DNA from: Dermacentor variabilis
Taxonomy: Eukaryota > Arthropoda > Arachnida > Ixodida > Ixodidae
Assembly (NCBI RefSeq): GCF_050947875.1
Contig: NC_134570.1
Coordinates: 104,929,622-104,993,621 of the forward strand
Length of the DNA: 64,000 nt
Direction of reading: 5' to 3'
Under the pieces are notes generated by a model. It had not been told where the DNA came from. It saw only the letters and a program-made list of their open reading frames with translations, and made no database searches. The translations under genes were made by a program, and so were the position numbers. This document shows, piece after piece, positions 1 through 51,255 of the stretch; positions within the stretch are counted from its first letter, which is position 1, and each line of letters opens with the position of its first letter.

Positions 1-1353
1 ACTTGCGCTAAATTAAAAAAAAGAAATGCAAGGGCCATGTAGTTGGACAAACTAAGGTAATGTTTATTGCCGTCGCTTGAAGCAAGACCGACAATATTTG
101 TGCATTTGGCCATTAGTTATTAATAAGCAACCTAATTAAATGATATTGATGTGAGCAAAAGTGTAGCGGATCCTAAAAAACTTCGGAACCAGCTTCCTTT
201 TGCTTAATGACTGAAACATAGAAGCTTTTTCAAAGCCTGAAAGAAAGCGTTCGAAAACACATAGAAGTGCAGGCTTTCGCGGGCTTCTTTCCAGCGTGAT
301 AAAAGCCTTTGTGCGGCAGCTACTAAGCAACAGCAAGCCGGATCAGAAATTATTCAAGATGGTCGACAATTTTCTCTTTGACACTTTTGCTCGGAATACG
401 GTATTTAATGAAGCTGATTGATTGATAATAAATAAACTTTACGAATTCCCCTCAGGCAAGCCGGTGCTTTAAAACGCTTGGGGCGTTAGGCGCGTCGCAT
501 AGCAACAGTTATAAAAAGTGAGAGCGCGCACCATGTGTCAGATGACGTTACGGGATGCGTTCTACGCCGAAATTTGCTGTGCGCCTCTCATCGTATTGGC
601 GCGTTTCCACAAGGGATAAGAACACCGCGTCTTTTGATTAAAGACGTTTTGACGCTGAGTGAAATTCAATTTTCTTTGCAAGGTCCACCATAGTGCCTGA
701 GAAGCGCGCTCTTCACTGAACTCTGCCACGCGGCTCGCGTATTAGTGGCCAATTTGCTTTGGTGGCTCATGAAAGCCTCGCGTACACCGGTTGCTACAAG
801 GTGTCTCATTTGCATAACTACTTTTCCAATCTCTTGCTTTTCTAGCTTTAAATTCTTCCTTTGTTTGTCTAGTATAGGGACGATTAAACACATGCTTTAT
901 AGTATTCCTAGATTCTAAAGTAGCCATTTATACAAAACACTGTTCTGACTTTACTATTCTCGTAATTTCATTTTTGAACTTCCCGTTTCTTGGCCAATCC
1001 CCTGGTATGTACCAATATGCGGGATTCAATGGGTGCTATGATCACTGAGAACAACAGCAGCAGCAACAACAACAATGGAAAATCATTATTATTATCGCCA
1101 CAATGACGATGCTAAGTCAATTTGTTGCCAGGAGTTACGGCTAAACGAAATTGACCTTTGACCGTTTGAGGTGACAAGTCGCGCGAGGAGCTGCTGAAAA
1201 TTCTTGAAACAGGCTAGCTGCTTTTTTCTTTTCTCTACTTAACTGTATACACAGATGATACCATCGTACACAGCTTCCTAACACACTCCTCCCAACCCCT
1301 CGCCCTTCCAGACGTAGCTCTGTGATGAGCCTAACAGTTCTTCGTGTACTCAC
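1..1353 (-). other. Intron 1 of NRF-6-like gene A (5' part)
   Basis: This stretch lies downstream, on the minus strand, of the donor site of gene A exon 1. I infer that it is the start of that gene's first intron. It is AT-rich, and I found no exon matching the NRF domain expected next, so the second exon should lie beyond the left edge. Short open frames here have no recognisable motifs. Confidence 0.6.
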
Positions 1354-1720
1354 GTCTAAGCGCCCATGGCTCGAAGTCTAAGATGGCTTTCAGGGTTCCA
1401 ATCAGCGCCATGCTGCACTGCGGTTGTAAGCCGGCCCGCAGGAACTTTCGCAACAATGACGGCGGCAACTTGGAGACGCCGTAGTCCACCACATCTCGCA
1501 GCAGTTCCGCGTAGTCAATTTCGTCCACTTGTGGGACGGCGGTGGCCTGTACCGCTGACATCGCTGCCGCTTCTCCGGCATTAGATGTGCCCGTCGGCGC
1601 GCTCTGTGCTCGCGTCCCTGGCATCCAAACTAGGAACAGCACAAGTGTGGCCGTGAGTGCAAACTCCGCCACTGATGCATCACGTCCTACTATTCGCCCT
1701 TTGGAAGGCAGCGGAAGCAT
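1354..1720 (-). CDS. NRF-6-like acyltransferase-3 family protein, paralog A, first coding exon (partial gene)
   Basis: This exon encodes the N terminus of a nose-resistant-to-fluoxetine-like membrane protein. A short polar start is followed by a hydrophobic signal segment (about residues 18-36) ending in GTRA, a likely signal-peptidase site. A low-complexity linker follows, then the start of the extracellular NRF domain with LLRDVVDYGVSKLPPSLLRK and a conserved Cys in QPQCSMAL. The exon ends LDFEPWALR plus one base, followed by the donor GTGAGT. The same layout, phase and donor occur in paralog B at 47263-47632. An upstream in-frame ATG exists at 1726, but alignment with paralog B favours the ATG at 1720 (MLPLPSKGR against MLPSPAQGR). 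The remaining exons must be off the left edge. NRF-6 in worms is implicated in lipid or xenobiotic transport; the function in this organism is unknown. Confidence 0.85.
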
Positions 1721-1950
1721 TGCCATTGGCCTTTGCTAGCTGTGATGGGGCCCGGCTTGGCTCGTACACAGGTGACTCTAGCTGTGTGCTTCTGATATGA
1801 ATTCAGTGATACTCGTCGCCTAAATGTGCCCGTTTGTCTCTCTTACGGCGACAGCTTTGTTATGAACCTCTCCAAAGTGCTCGCAAATCTTCACGATGAT
1901 GTTTCACTTTCCTGAAAATAAAAAGAAAATTTCATCCCGCCTTAGGATTT
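1721..1950 (-). promoter_or_regulatory. Upstream region of gene A with blocks shared with gene B
   Basis: Reading the minus strand upstream of the gene A ATG, short blocks match the region upstream of gene B. There is a CAGC-AGCAAAGGC block just before the ATG, an atcttcacgat block at about -170, and a catcccgcct block at 1933-1950. The order and spacing are similar in both copies. This suggests a common 5' UTR and promoter duplicated with the gene. No TATA box is obvious. Confidence 0.55.
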
Positions 1951-4900
1951 AAATGCGCATTAGAATGATGACGATAACCAGCGTTTAAAAAGAAGGCATT
2001 ACGTCATACCCACTGAATTTGCTTCGTAAGCATTTAAGGCGAAATGGTATCTTGCCAACGTTCCATCGAACATCCACGTTGCAACAGTTTTGGTTACTGA
2101 TGGCACTGCTTCGATTGCAGCTCTTTTCTACTTTCATATACTAAAAGTGCATTAGTGCTTGCTAAACATGTTTACTATAGTACATGATTTGGGGAATCAT
2201 CTAGTTTGATTTTAATAAAATAGTTTGAACATTTTGGTGAGCATTATTAGTTATATTAGCATCGCTGTCAACATTGAAAGTCGGTTCAAATACGTCATCC
2301 TAAGTGGTTACAGGGAGGAGCCGACTTAATTTACCTAACCACAACATTGTACTCGGAACACAGTGCGATTTCAGGTTCCAGGGATGTGACAGCGGCCAGA
2401 GGTACTTTCAGGCACCGTTTCAGACAAAAGTGACAGCTTGCTTGCCTGACTCACCCACCTCTTGAAAACGATGATGCACAATAGTGAGGCTTCTCGCAGA
2501 AATCCAGAACTGCAAGGACACCGATCGCGAGAAGACCACCACTTGCGTGTGAACTCAAGCTTTGAGCGGGTAGAAGGCGGCAGAGCGCACAAATCAGGAC
2601 CCTCAACGATGTGCACGACAAGCAACCGTGAGCCAGTGAAGACCGTATCATAAAAATGAAACATGAACCATCAAGCAAAAAAGTCAGGAAAGAAGGGGGA
2701 AGGAGGATGAAAAACAAACACGTTTACTAGAACCATGTCTGGGCAGGTGTTCCTGTTTGACGGCTGCGCGTCCTCCCGCATGAGAATGACTAGATGACAC
2801 ATGCGAGCGGCTTGGCAACTCATGCGCTCCGACGATGAGGAAGGGAGTCTTGCGGCATCTTGGCACCGGAACAGTGCTAGTAGCGTATGGCCACACGTGA
2901 GTATACGAAGCCGCTTCTTCCGTAATGAAGCCGCCAGTTCGTGTGTACTCGGCGACCCAGTAATTGATCACGAAAGAGGCAGTGAATGCTGAGGGTAACC
3001 GATGACCTTCCACATTATTTTCCCCCTTCAGCTATAACGCGAAGCCTTCCTTTTGTGAAGGTTCCGACTTGGTTTCTGGCAAAACGCCACGTGTATCCGT
3101 GGTTCGAGGGCTCGCCTTTTGAAATGTGTCATCGGTCGTCAGAAGACGTTTTCGAACGTGCCATGTTTTCGAAGCTGGTATGAGCGCTTAGATTATTTAG
3201 TTCACACGTCTACTTCTGTGAGGGCTTTAATGAGCCAGCGACGCCAGTCTTGGCATCTCACTGGTGTAGAAACATGTTTCACTTCCTTGCTTACAAAACT
3301 GACTCGACGTTCAAAAGGTACGCTCTTTGTTGGTGTCAACTGCCACGAAATATCTGAGCGTGTCAAACACTTGTCTCCTCTCACACCGGCCGTACGGGCT
3401 TTCGTAATGCGTTCGCAGAGGTGTGTTCGCGAAAAAAATGTTTTACTTTTGACAATGTGCCCACATTTAGTGTTCTCACCTACACACTGAATCGGGCTCC
3501 AACGAATTTCGTGCGCCACTTGTGTGTGTCGAACTTCAGACAGAGCAAATAAGAAATAACCGCGTGTCGAACAGGCAACCTGTATAGAAAGCCAAGCTTT
3601 CTAGAAGCAGTAATACGCACAAGTGTTGGTAATTTAGTGACAAAATCTATAAATTTAGGCCTTTTGAAGTCAACTCAACGAGTTTGCCTTCTTGTAGTGT
3701 TAACAAGTTATTATTGACTTATGGCTTTTCAGCTACTGTTTCTGGCAGTGTAATATTTCCGGCGGTGTAACTCGCTCATTCTTGTTTCATCATAGCATTC
3801 AAATGTAGACGCCGCTAAACCGCGAGATCTTCTGAAAATGCACATTTCGTTGTGCAGTATTTGCGAAAGTTTTCATGTTTAATGGATCACTAAGTTACAT
3901 GGTTTGTTATGTATAAAGCAGTAAAATCTACACACTTAACGAGTACTGCACCCTGCTAATGTTCCTGAATGGTTTCCGGCTAAGTTAAATCCATCAACTC
4001 CATTGTATCAAAAAGGCCATATGCACCTCAATGTGTCCCTAGTTCTGAAAACAAAAGGAAGGGCTTTTTTCTTCATCAAAGCTGCTTTTGTAGGCAAAGC
4101 GAAATCCGGTAATCGGGGCATATTATGAACTAAGGTGGCCTGTCGATGGCAAACATCAGTTCCAAACAAAAAGCATTGCTATAGATTCGTTCACAGATAC
4201 CTTTTCAAGAAATCGCAGGTTATTTGGCCTTTTAACATGAGGCCATTGATATGGACCGCAGTCGGTCATTTAAAACAAGTAGTGCAATAATAGTAAGACA
4301 TGTGCATGCACCAGCATTTACAGCGCATGTAGGTGGCCCCCAACTTATGTTTATTACGATGATAATGAGGGTGTGAGCGCTTCCCGGGCACTGCGGTTAC
4401 GGCGCGGGCGACAACGGGCCACAGTGTCTTTGCGGTGGTTAGTTAACTGCGATGTCAGTTTCCGAAAGCGCTGCAGCCGTCTTGTCGTCTCTGGAGCCTG
4501 GTAGGTACTTATTTTGTAACACGAGCACATTTCAGATGACAGGATTATACCAGTGAAACTGCTTAACCAGAGTACCCCGCATTGTTGTTTTCTTCAGAGG
4601 AACAGCAATGTTGCCTGCTTCACTGCAGATTGAACTTCGTGCAGTTGGCCAGACTTTTCTTCCGTGTGTTCTACGTATCTAGTTCTACGTATCTACACAC
4701 GTTTTCCTGTGGCGGCCTGAGGCACTGTCTGAATAGACTATACGACACATAGTAAGCTCTGGCCCTACAGCGTAAAACTATTCCAATATGTTTTCTTCCA
4801 ATCACCTGACGTCAAATTTGCGTAACCGCCGACTCAAGCATCGGGCGGTCACCCACAGGGTTTCCTGAACAGACCAATCAAACACACTCCTCCTGGTTCA

Positions 4901-5640
4901 TAGGAGGTCACTTTTGTTTGTTTGAAAAACGAATAGCATTGCCTACACTTAGTGGCTTGTCTTATCTAATTGGCTGACAAGAGGCAAGGAGCACGCTCAA
5001 GTGGAGAGGGATTCGATGGGGCCGAGCCACTGCACTGAAAATCGATAACCGGATGAAGAGGGTAGCGGTGGCTTTTGCGATTGGTCCGCTTCCCTTACTT
5101 AGCTTGCGGTGGCTGGTCGAAAATCGCGGTGACATGGAACGGAGCTTAAGAATGACGCTATAGATATATAAAATGGATCCTCAGCAAAGAATTGGCAGAA
5201 GGAGGTCGTGAACGTTCCGAAACCGCACGAAAACGTTACACGGCCACGCAAAAAGTTTTGTTATACACAAATAAGCGTCACTTGTAAGCGTCACTCTACA
5301 CGTCTTTACATTGTCTGTATATTTTAGTTCCTTGTTTGAAAAAAATTAACTAGTTGTTAGTCTGCGTTCGTATTGTGTTCTTCCTCTTGTCTTTCGTCCG
5401 GGTTGCGCTGCCCGCCCATAGGAACATGTTCAATCACCAACTCCCCCAGCTTGAGGTGTTAAAACACAAATAAACCCATGCGCTTTGGCAGGTGCGAGTA
5501 GCCAGTTCCTGAGTGATCGGCGGCAGCCATCTTTAATTCCTTTCGGAACCGGGTGGCTTGCGGCAATTAAGTGGAAAATTCAGTTCTGTTCGGCATATCA
5601 ATGCATCTTTAACGCGTACACGCCACTTTGACGGTGAATT
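1951..5640. other. Intergenic spacer, nothing recognised
   Basis: This is spacer between the two NRF-6-like paralogs. Several overlapping open frames of 60-120 codons occur around 2.37-3.5 kb on both strands. None shows a motif, splice context or family resemblance, and their mutual overlap is typical of chance frames. I see no RNA gene. Confidence 0.5.
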
Positions 5641-5895
5641 TCTGCGCTTTTGTGACTTCGCGTGACAGGCAGGTGAAGTGGGTGCAGCCCGAAAACTTTT
5701 GACCGATAGCCGAGGGCTAATGGCGAAAAGGCGTTGAATCAGAGATAACTATTTTTTTGTTTGATTCAATGATGGATAATCAGTGTACGCGTCATATCAG
5801 ATGGAGAGCCATAGTGGTTTTCGTGACGTCGCGTGACAGAAAGGTGAAGTGGGGGTGGTCCAAAAAAGTTTTTGACCAATCGCGGAGGGTTGATT
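5640..5895. repeat. Two-copy tandem repeat, period about 171 bp
   Basis: The block starting gtgact-tcgcgtgacag at about 5652 recurs as gtgacgtcgcgtgacag at about 5823. In both copies it is followed by ggtgaagtggg, a run ending cttttgacc or tttttgacc, and gagggct or gagggtt. The copies are diverged. The second is followed at about 5970 by AAAGGGACACTAAAG, a sequence I believe is common at the end of dispersed tick repeats. Confidence 0.6.
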
Positions 5896-5967
5896 ACAGA
5901 ATTAGAGTAGAAAAGTTTGGACTAGTTTTACGTCATAGCCCCCCTGTACTTGCATTCTTTTCTTTTC

Positions 5968-6200
5968 TTTAAAGGGACACTAAAGTGAAAAACGATTTCT
6001 TCTGCATCAGTAAATTACCGTTCTACGACACCAAAAACACCACTCTTACAACGATAAGACGTCAGGTAAGCCGGAAAAAGCGCAACAACGAAATACGGGT
6101 GGCGACGCCTACTGAAGTTCCCGCACCTGGGGGCTGTGACGTCTTGGATTTTGATCAGGTTTGATCAGGGATCAGGTTTGATCCTGAAGTGGGTGCTATT
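5968..6200. repeat. Probable dispersed repeat beginning AAAGGGACACTAAAG
   Basis: The stretch begins ttaaagggacactaaagtg and runs to a short local duplication of ttgatcaggtttgatca near 6150-6185. I recognise the opening as a recurrent motif of tick intergenic DNA. Only one terminus is clear, so the element type is unassigned. Confidence 0.35.
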
Positions 6201-6789
6201 TGCCGAATTCGCCATTAAATACTAAGCAAGTTGAGCAGCACAGTCTGTATGGAATATATTCACTCTGACTGCTAACACACTCAGCAATATGACCAATAAC
6301 TGAACCAGGGCAGTCTGCCCGACATAGAAGCATTACATTCAAAATTGCGTGCGCGGCCAGTTACAGATCTTTTATTTCTTTCTCCGTGGCAGCAAGTAGA
6401 GAACACACAATAATTTGCGTACAGCGACTGGTAGAGAGTTGATTCTCCTCCAGCTGGTGCCCCAAGCTGAGGAGGCATCAGCTCTGTTAGGAATCTAACA
6501 CGCTTCCCGTGTAGCTGAGTGTGAGCATCGCACAACTATAGCTGCTCAAGCGCCTCAAATAGTTGCTCGAACAACGGCGGTCGTGTCTAGAACACCGAGG
6601 AATGACGTGTAGTCTTCATGGGATGAAGCAGTCGATTGTATCGGTGACCGCGGCAATATTAAGTAGTATTGGTCGACATGTCTGGCAGGAACGTGGAAGG
6701 TTCCGTGCGGGCCGCGATGTCGCGTACACTTTGGTCGGCTTTGGTGCAAGGCGACGGTGCTCCATCCAGTATACGTGTGAGGCATTGGC

Positions 6790-7000
6790 TTCGCGGGTAT
6801 TGCACCGTTATGTCATTTTCATTTTCATTTTATTTCCTTAAAGAACCCTTGCGGGGTATTACATAAGGGGTGGGTATGCAAAAATACAGGAGGTAGCGCA
6901 CAATGTTATTTTACAAAGAGAACACTTGGTACTTCTTCCACAAAGGCAGATGAGGTGGCGACGGCAGCGACGTAGTGGAGAAGGCCATTCCAGTCTTTAG
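6790..7000 (-). mobile_element. 3' end of a degenerate LINE
   Basis: On the minus strand the sequence runs through a 3' UTR-like GGGTATT/CCTTGCGGGG segment into an AT-rich tail made of (AAAATG)n-like units at 6808-6840. This is how the 3' ends of CR1-like LINEs look elsewhere in this window (about 15.37 kb and 51.2 kb). No reverse transcriptase remnant is recognisable next to it. Confidence 0.4.
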
Positions 7001-7039
7001 CTGTAGGATGAAAAAATGATGACGAGAAGGTGACAGTGC

Positions 7040-8430
7040 GTGCGCTAGGGCGAGCAACATTTAGTGGGTCGGTAATTCCCGCCCTCTCTTACACCGACGT
7101 TTGCTTTTGTCGGGGAGCTTGAAGTGCTTTCGCCGCCACAGCGTACCAAGGCTCCGTGGTGCGCTCGAATCACAGGAACTCGAGATGCGTCGCCTGCGTT
7201 TGAGCTGCCCGTGGTTGTGGTCGAAATACTGGATGAAGGCTGGTATGAAGCCACGACTTCGGGAGAAGCCGGCCACACTATGTCGATCGGGCAAGACCAC
7301 CATCGCGCGTGACCTCAAACTTTGCTTTTGGCAGCCGTCGTTCTGACCTAAACAGACCTTTAGGAAAGGGGGAACCCTGAGGCCATCCACTGGTGGGTCC
7401 CAGCAACCGCATTGGTAGGCCATGCGCTGTCCACCGGCTTAGCTGAATCCGATGGCATCACTTGATGCGCCAGCGCCTCCATGCGTCCAAACGATGGCGA
7501 GCTTGGTGGCCGCATTCCCGGCTGCTGCAGATATAAAATGGTCTCTGCATCTGGCAGTGAAGGTGCGGAGTCGGATAGCGACGCCTTGTTCAAGACCCGC
7601 AAGAGTCTGCGCTCGAAGTCTACGGTGGGACAATCTTCGAACAAGGCTGCCGAGGCGGTAGTTAGCTGCGATGGCGCGTCGAGGGGGTGCGCGTCACGAA
7701 CCCCGGCCGAGGATCTGTGCTGGTCGGACTGGCCACAAGCAAAGCAGCGTCGACCAATAGTAGCTATCATAAATGCACTCCATTCGGGGAAGAATCGCTG
7801 CTTGACGCCTTCGTACTTCTCTCACGCGTTGTCGCCACCTCGAAGCCGCCCCGCAGCGACCAGCCATTTCTTGTGGCCCGGCCAGGCATGGCGAGCATCC
7901 AACAGGTTTACCTTCTGCACAAACAGATTGGAATCATCATCCGTTCTTCCATGACAGCCGGTTGCATGAGGTCACAGCACCTGATTACGTCGGCCAGACG
8001 GCCTGCCCAGCAGACCGGGGACCCAGGGTTATCTTATGGTATGATATTCTCGCCGAGGGAAGCCTGGACGGCATTCGAAGGCTGGAGGCCCGAAAGATGG
8101 AAGAGCCGAAGCGCAATCTCAGTGTGAGATGGCAGTGCGGCGCACCAGAAGGCGCTGGTCATACCTTAAGGTTGTTAGGACCACATCAATATAAGTATAT
8201 ACTACATAAATTTATATAGGACAATATCGCTGCTGGTGCTCTCCACTGGAGCTGCCGAGGAGGCTTGGACGCCATCCCCAAACGGGGTAGTGGGTACCTG
8301 CGGCGGTGGTACACCAGTGACCTCCGGGGCTAAGGAAGCGTGGACGGCGTTCCTTGGAAGGAGGGACGCGGTACACCAAGGAACCACTATGTGGCACTTA
8401 CGGCTGGGAAGCTTTGAGGCACCTTAAGGC
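7040..8430. other. GC-rich block of unknown origin with an internal repeat
   Basis: Base composition rises sharply here compared with both flanks. Long open frames overlap on both strands (for example 7360-7770 minus and 7481-7954 plus), and none is clearly coding. A Cys-rich CFACGQSDQH stretch on the minus strand at about 7.73 kb loosely resembles a zinc knuckle but lacks its last Cys. On the plus strand, units encoding EAWT recur near 8058, 8258 and 8333. A degraded retroelement or retrocopy is the likeliest explanation. Confidence 0.3.
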
Positions 8431-8550
8431 AGGTTCTTCGTAGGCTCGCCAAACTGTGAAAGTTTGTTTCACGCAGCTTTCGTGCCGTGTGTTATCGTGT
8501 AGCCATTATTACTTGTCACGAAATCTTAGTAGGTTGGTCAAATGTTTTCA

Positions 8551-8560
8551 TCTTTATTTT
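8551..8560 (-). terminator. Candidate polyadenylation signal of gene B
   Basis: An AATAAA hexamer on the minus strand lies about 375 bp downstream of the gene B stop codon. The tttattttt on the plus strand shows it. This is a single-motif inference; transcript ends are needed to confirm it. Confidence 0.3.
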
Positions 8561-8930
8561 TAAAGAAATCAACTAGCACCCTTAGGTTACAAACTTTTGT
8601 ACTGTGTACCTGTGCTTTGAAGGTCCTCTTTTGAAGTGCTAATAGTCACCACCTCGGGTCGTCTTAACCAAAATGCTTGGGACATTTCGCGTATGCACTG
8701 TGTTCAGCCGCAAAATGTCGTAGGCACTGAATCGCCACTGAGGATCAATGCGGGTTTTTCCTATTGAATATGGAACATACCTACGAGTGCTGTAGACATT
8801 CTCATGCTCTCTCTTTGCGTCACTGCACTCTCACACACCCAGCTTCGGTCACTTCTAAAAAAAATTACTGCACTGCTTCACAGAAACGGCGACCTTGCGT
8901 ATAACAATGTTTGAGGTTCCCTTCGCACGG

Positions 8931-47632
<38,702 letters not shown>

Positions 47633-47876
47633 AGCTGCTAGCCTTTGCTGGCTGCGATGAGAGACAGATCTGCTCGTCCTTTAAGAACAAGGGCTTGGTG
47701 TCCAAAGAAAGAGTTCGGTGAAATAAGGGATTGTAGTGGTCTTTTCTTGTCGCTCTTAGAGACAATAAAGGCGCCTCCAACGGACTCGTAAATCTTCACG
47801 ATCGTGTTTTACCTCCGTATGAAAATCCGCCACCAGCCTGGAAAGAAAAACAAATCCCATCCCGCCTCAGGATTTG
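47633..47876 (-). promoter_or_regulatory. Upstream region of gene B, similar to that of gene A
   Basis: On the minus strand the CAGC-AGCAAAGGC block lies just before the ATG, with atcttcacgat about 160 bp and catcccgcct about 225 bp upstream. The blocks occur in the same order and at similar distances as upstream of gene A. They may represent the shared 5' UTR and promoter. Confidence 0.5.
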
Positions 47877-47879
47877 AAC

Positions 47880-50800
47880 GAGTGTTCAATCCGCACTCCT
47901 GATAGCTGCATAAGCTGCTGGAAGCGTACATCGCGTAACTCCACTATCTGTTGCTGCGTCCGTACCACCGGAAAGTCGGTATTTCCACACTATGACGTAT
48001 GTGTCTCAGTTAGCCACCCGTATTCCTATCTTAGAAGCCTATAGGTCTATTCGAAGAAGCGGTCACAAAATGGATGAACGATCATGATCTTCCTTGTTTT
48101 GATTCCAGCATTGTTCATCGTCCTCAGAATAGGAGTAGCCAGTAACCTACATTGTCTGTGATGGTTCACTCTAATAAAGATAGCTGCTAAATCTGCCATC
48201 AGCTCTGCTTTGCCAATTCTCGCATGTTGCATTTTTTCCTTGCGCTGTATGCAACACCACATAGCGTTCGGAATGTGAAATCCATTTTACAAGAAAAAGC
48301 GGTTGCTTCAAGGCACTTTATTTGTACGTTTTGGGATCATAGCTTATGCTAAGGCGCACGTCTGGTCTCCGACTCTAGATGTGGGCTGCAGCAGCCGCAT
48401 TTGCACAGCTTTTCGTTTTTAATAGCTATTTGACATTGGCCGACTGTCATCGGCAACAGTAGGCCCGGCATCGCGATTGGCTGACGCCTGCCGACACGAA
48501 AAGTTTTGGCGTAAGAACATTTTGTAGCTAGCTTGAGACCACCTCCCTCAACCCCCCCTCCCCCCCGCCTTTCCAGTGACTTCTATTTTCAATCTCGAGG
48601 ATGGATTTAGTACATCCATAGAAGCGGCGTTGTGAATATTAAGTACCCGTCTTCTGCAATCAAGAGCAAGACATCCGATGTTCCTAGGGCAGACGCATTT
48701 TATTTAGAACAGACTCCCACCCATAGCCTATCAAACAAATGCGTCATGAAATTGCTTCATTATGCGCTGAAGATGCTTGCTACAGGACACCGAATCTGGG
48801 TCTCGCCAGTTTGGTATCCCGAATAAAATTATACAAAATATTTCGGGACCTATGACACCTATATACGCAACTCCAAAAGATACGCAAGGTCGACTTAAAT
48901 GCCTCATCCTAAACAGTTGAGGCCACCGATGACACTTACTTACGTGCTGGAAATTCACCAGGACACAACGTGATGCCAGGATCGAGAGATGCGATAGCCC
49001 GTAAAGCAACCTCGCCATATAGATCTAAGCCATTGTTTGCGCGCAGGCAACGGTGGCTGCTTCATCCAGCTTTCGTGCACGGCAATGCGCAGTAACAAGG
49101 TTTCTCTCAGAAATCCATTTAGCAAAAAAAAAGAAGAAAAGGGACGAAAAACTAGTCAAGACAGTACTCGTGGTACGATCAGGCTCCTGTATACATCCAG
49201 ACCTATAGCTGGTTGCCAATGGTGCAACGCGCAATTCTGTAGTCTCAACAGTGTGCATATGAGGTCACTGCTAGCCGTACGAGTCGCATCCTAAGCCACA
49301 AGAGAGCGAACAGGCACTTACTATCAAGAGCCACGTCCAAGTAGGCACCCGTATGCCGATGGATTTGAGACGTTCATCGTGAAGCTCGGCAGGTGGGTGC
49401 AGGAAAGTGATCCGCGCAGAAATACACTTAAGAATGACTGCAAGCTAACTAATTTGTTTGAAATGATCGCGTATGTTTTATAACAGCATGTGCGAGCAAC
49501 GAATTGCCTGTCCTGTGTTGCTTTCGTCCTTCGTCTGTGGTTCGTACGCCCTGTGTAACGTACGCACTCACTGTCCAGAATGGCAGTCCAGCTCCGCCCC
49601 GTGAGTGTACTAAAAGAGTACTTAGGGGCGTTGCGGCGCGTTGACCCTTGAACGGTGTCATTTGTGAGAGTACATGTGGGTACGGAGTCATAAAGTTGTC
49701 ATCAAGCCACAATGTCGCACGCACCTAACAAGCCACAAAGCGATCAAGAAAGAGACAACAACCACTTCGTGCTGTCCTTTTCTTCAAGTCCCGTGTTTTC
49801 TTGTGGTAACATCCCAGAATCAAGGAAAGAGAGTGGTAAACGCAGAGGCGAGAACATTCGTGCGTTTTGCCAGTTCGTAACTACGGTTGTCGCAACGCAT
49901 GTTGCGACAACAGTTCAATTTCAAGGTCTCCTAAATTGATCGGTCCATTTGCCCTTAGAGAAACATAATAAGTGAGAAAGAACAAAGAACTGGGGCCACA
50001 TTGTGGACCAAACTTCCGTGCTATATTAGCTGGTTCGCTAGGCTAGCATTGTCTGCAGCGTAAGCAATGTCTGCATGCTGATATATCCGGCCATCTCTTT
50101 GCTGTATATACGAACTCTAGGTTCAACATATGAATACGTAGTCCGCTGTTCTTGTCTATGCTCAGCCTGGCGTGGTATGACGGCGTGGTCGGGTGACCTT
50201 CACTAACGTAGTCATTAACAAAATAAAAATAAATTTTAACCGTTTCTATGGCTCAATTCCGCACATTTTCCCGATCAGGAGAACACAGTTGCTCAAACCA
50301 GCCGAAAAAACTATGATTCATGTTTTAATGTTCTACGATGCTCCTGCGCTCTTCAGAAAAAAAAAGAGAGCAAAGAATATTGGGTAGGCTGTATTGGACT
50401 CAAGCCGCAGTGGATTAGGTGCAACGTGCTCTGCGTGCTCAGAGGATGTCTGCGCACTGAGGTACAGAAATGACGTAACAAAGTACACAACTTAAGGCGT
50501 CGAGCACTTTGCATGATAAACTTATGATACAACTGGGGTGAGGATGGGGGGGGGGTCGCAGAGTCTAACTTTGCAATCGTGCTCGTAGTCGACCCACCAT
50601 GATCGAAGCCGGTTAGCGCGAATGGACATCCCTCTGTTTTGCTGCTGGAGTCTCTCCACGCCATTTCTGTATCCTGCGTGTTGAACGCGCGTGTGGCATA
50701 ACTGAGCATATGGGAAATTTGTACAAGGCATTGCACCTCTTGTAAGCCTTTGAACTCATCTTGAACAAAAGTTTGAGACTTTATGGATTATACCTACAAT

Positions 50801-51050
50801 GTATTAGTGAGCTTTATCAAAAGCGGCCGCTCCTGCACGGATCCACAAACGCACTGCCAAGCTATGGATGTCTGAAGGCCCCAGCGAGAAGCTAAATTTA
50901 TCTCCGATTGTGTCACGCGTGGCGCGACGATAGCGCCATCTGTGAAAGCGAACGATTCCTAATCGAGATATTCCTTTATTCTACTATAAGACAATACTTA
51001 TGACAAGCGCATGGATATTACAGTTGGAAAGATATGAGTGACAAAAGTAT
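47880..51050. other. Gene-free stretch, nothing recognised
   Basis: This is the region upstream of gene B. Open frames of 60-130 codons overlap each other on both strands (for example near 49.0-49.3, 49.7-49.9 and 50.4-50.7 kb) without family motifs. Two short homopolymer-rich runs (C8 near 48.56 kb, G9 near 50.55 kb) are visible. Confidence 0.5.
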
Positions 51051-51099
51051 TACGTTCAAAACATGTGGTTTCTCCTTTGTATCATTCTAACAAAACATT

Positions 51100-51255
51100 A
51101 CTGTATGTTAGCGCATAGCGCATTTCTTACACTATATTTTTTCTATATGTATTCGTATATTTATTCTAATTATTGTATAATATTTCAGTGTCCTCCCCTT
51201 CCCCCCTTCTACAATGCCTCCAGGGGCCTGCAAGGTATCTTTGAATAAATAAATG
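51100..51255 (+). mobile_element. LINE 3' end fragment
   Basis: An AT-rich stretch leads into cctccaggggcctgcaaggt, atctttgaataaataaatg. This is a CR1/L2-like LINE terminus. No coding part is recognisable upstream. Confidence 0.45.

Noticed and set aside
3119..3519. Overlapping frames of 123 and 105 codons on opposite strands
   Set aside because: They are antisense to each other, lack motifs and splice context, and lie in spacer between paralogs.
7360..7770. Retroviral-type zinc knuckle in a 136-codon frame
   Set aside because: CFACGQSDQH lacks the last Cys and correct spacing of CCHC, and no gag, protease or reverse transcriptase accompanies it.
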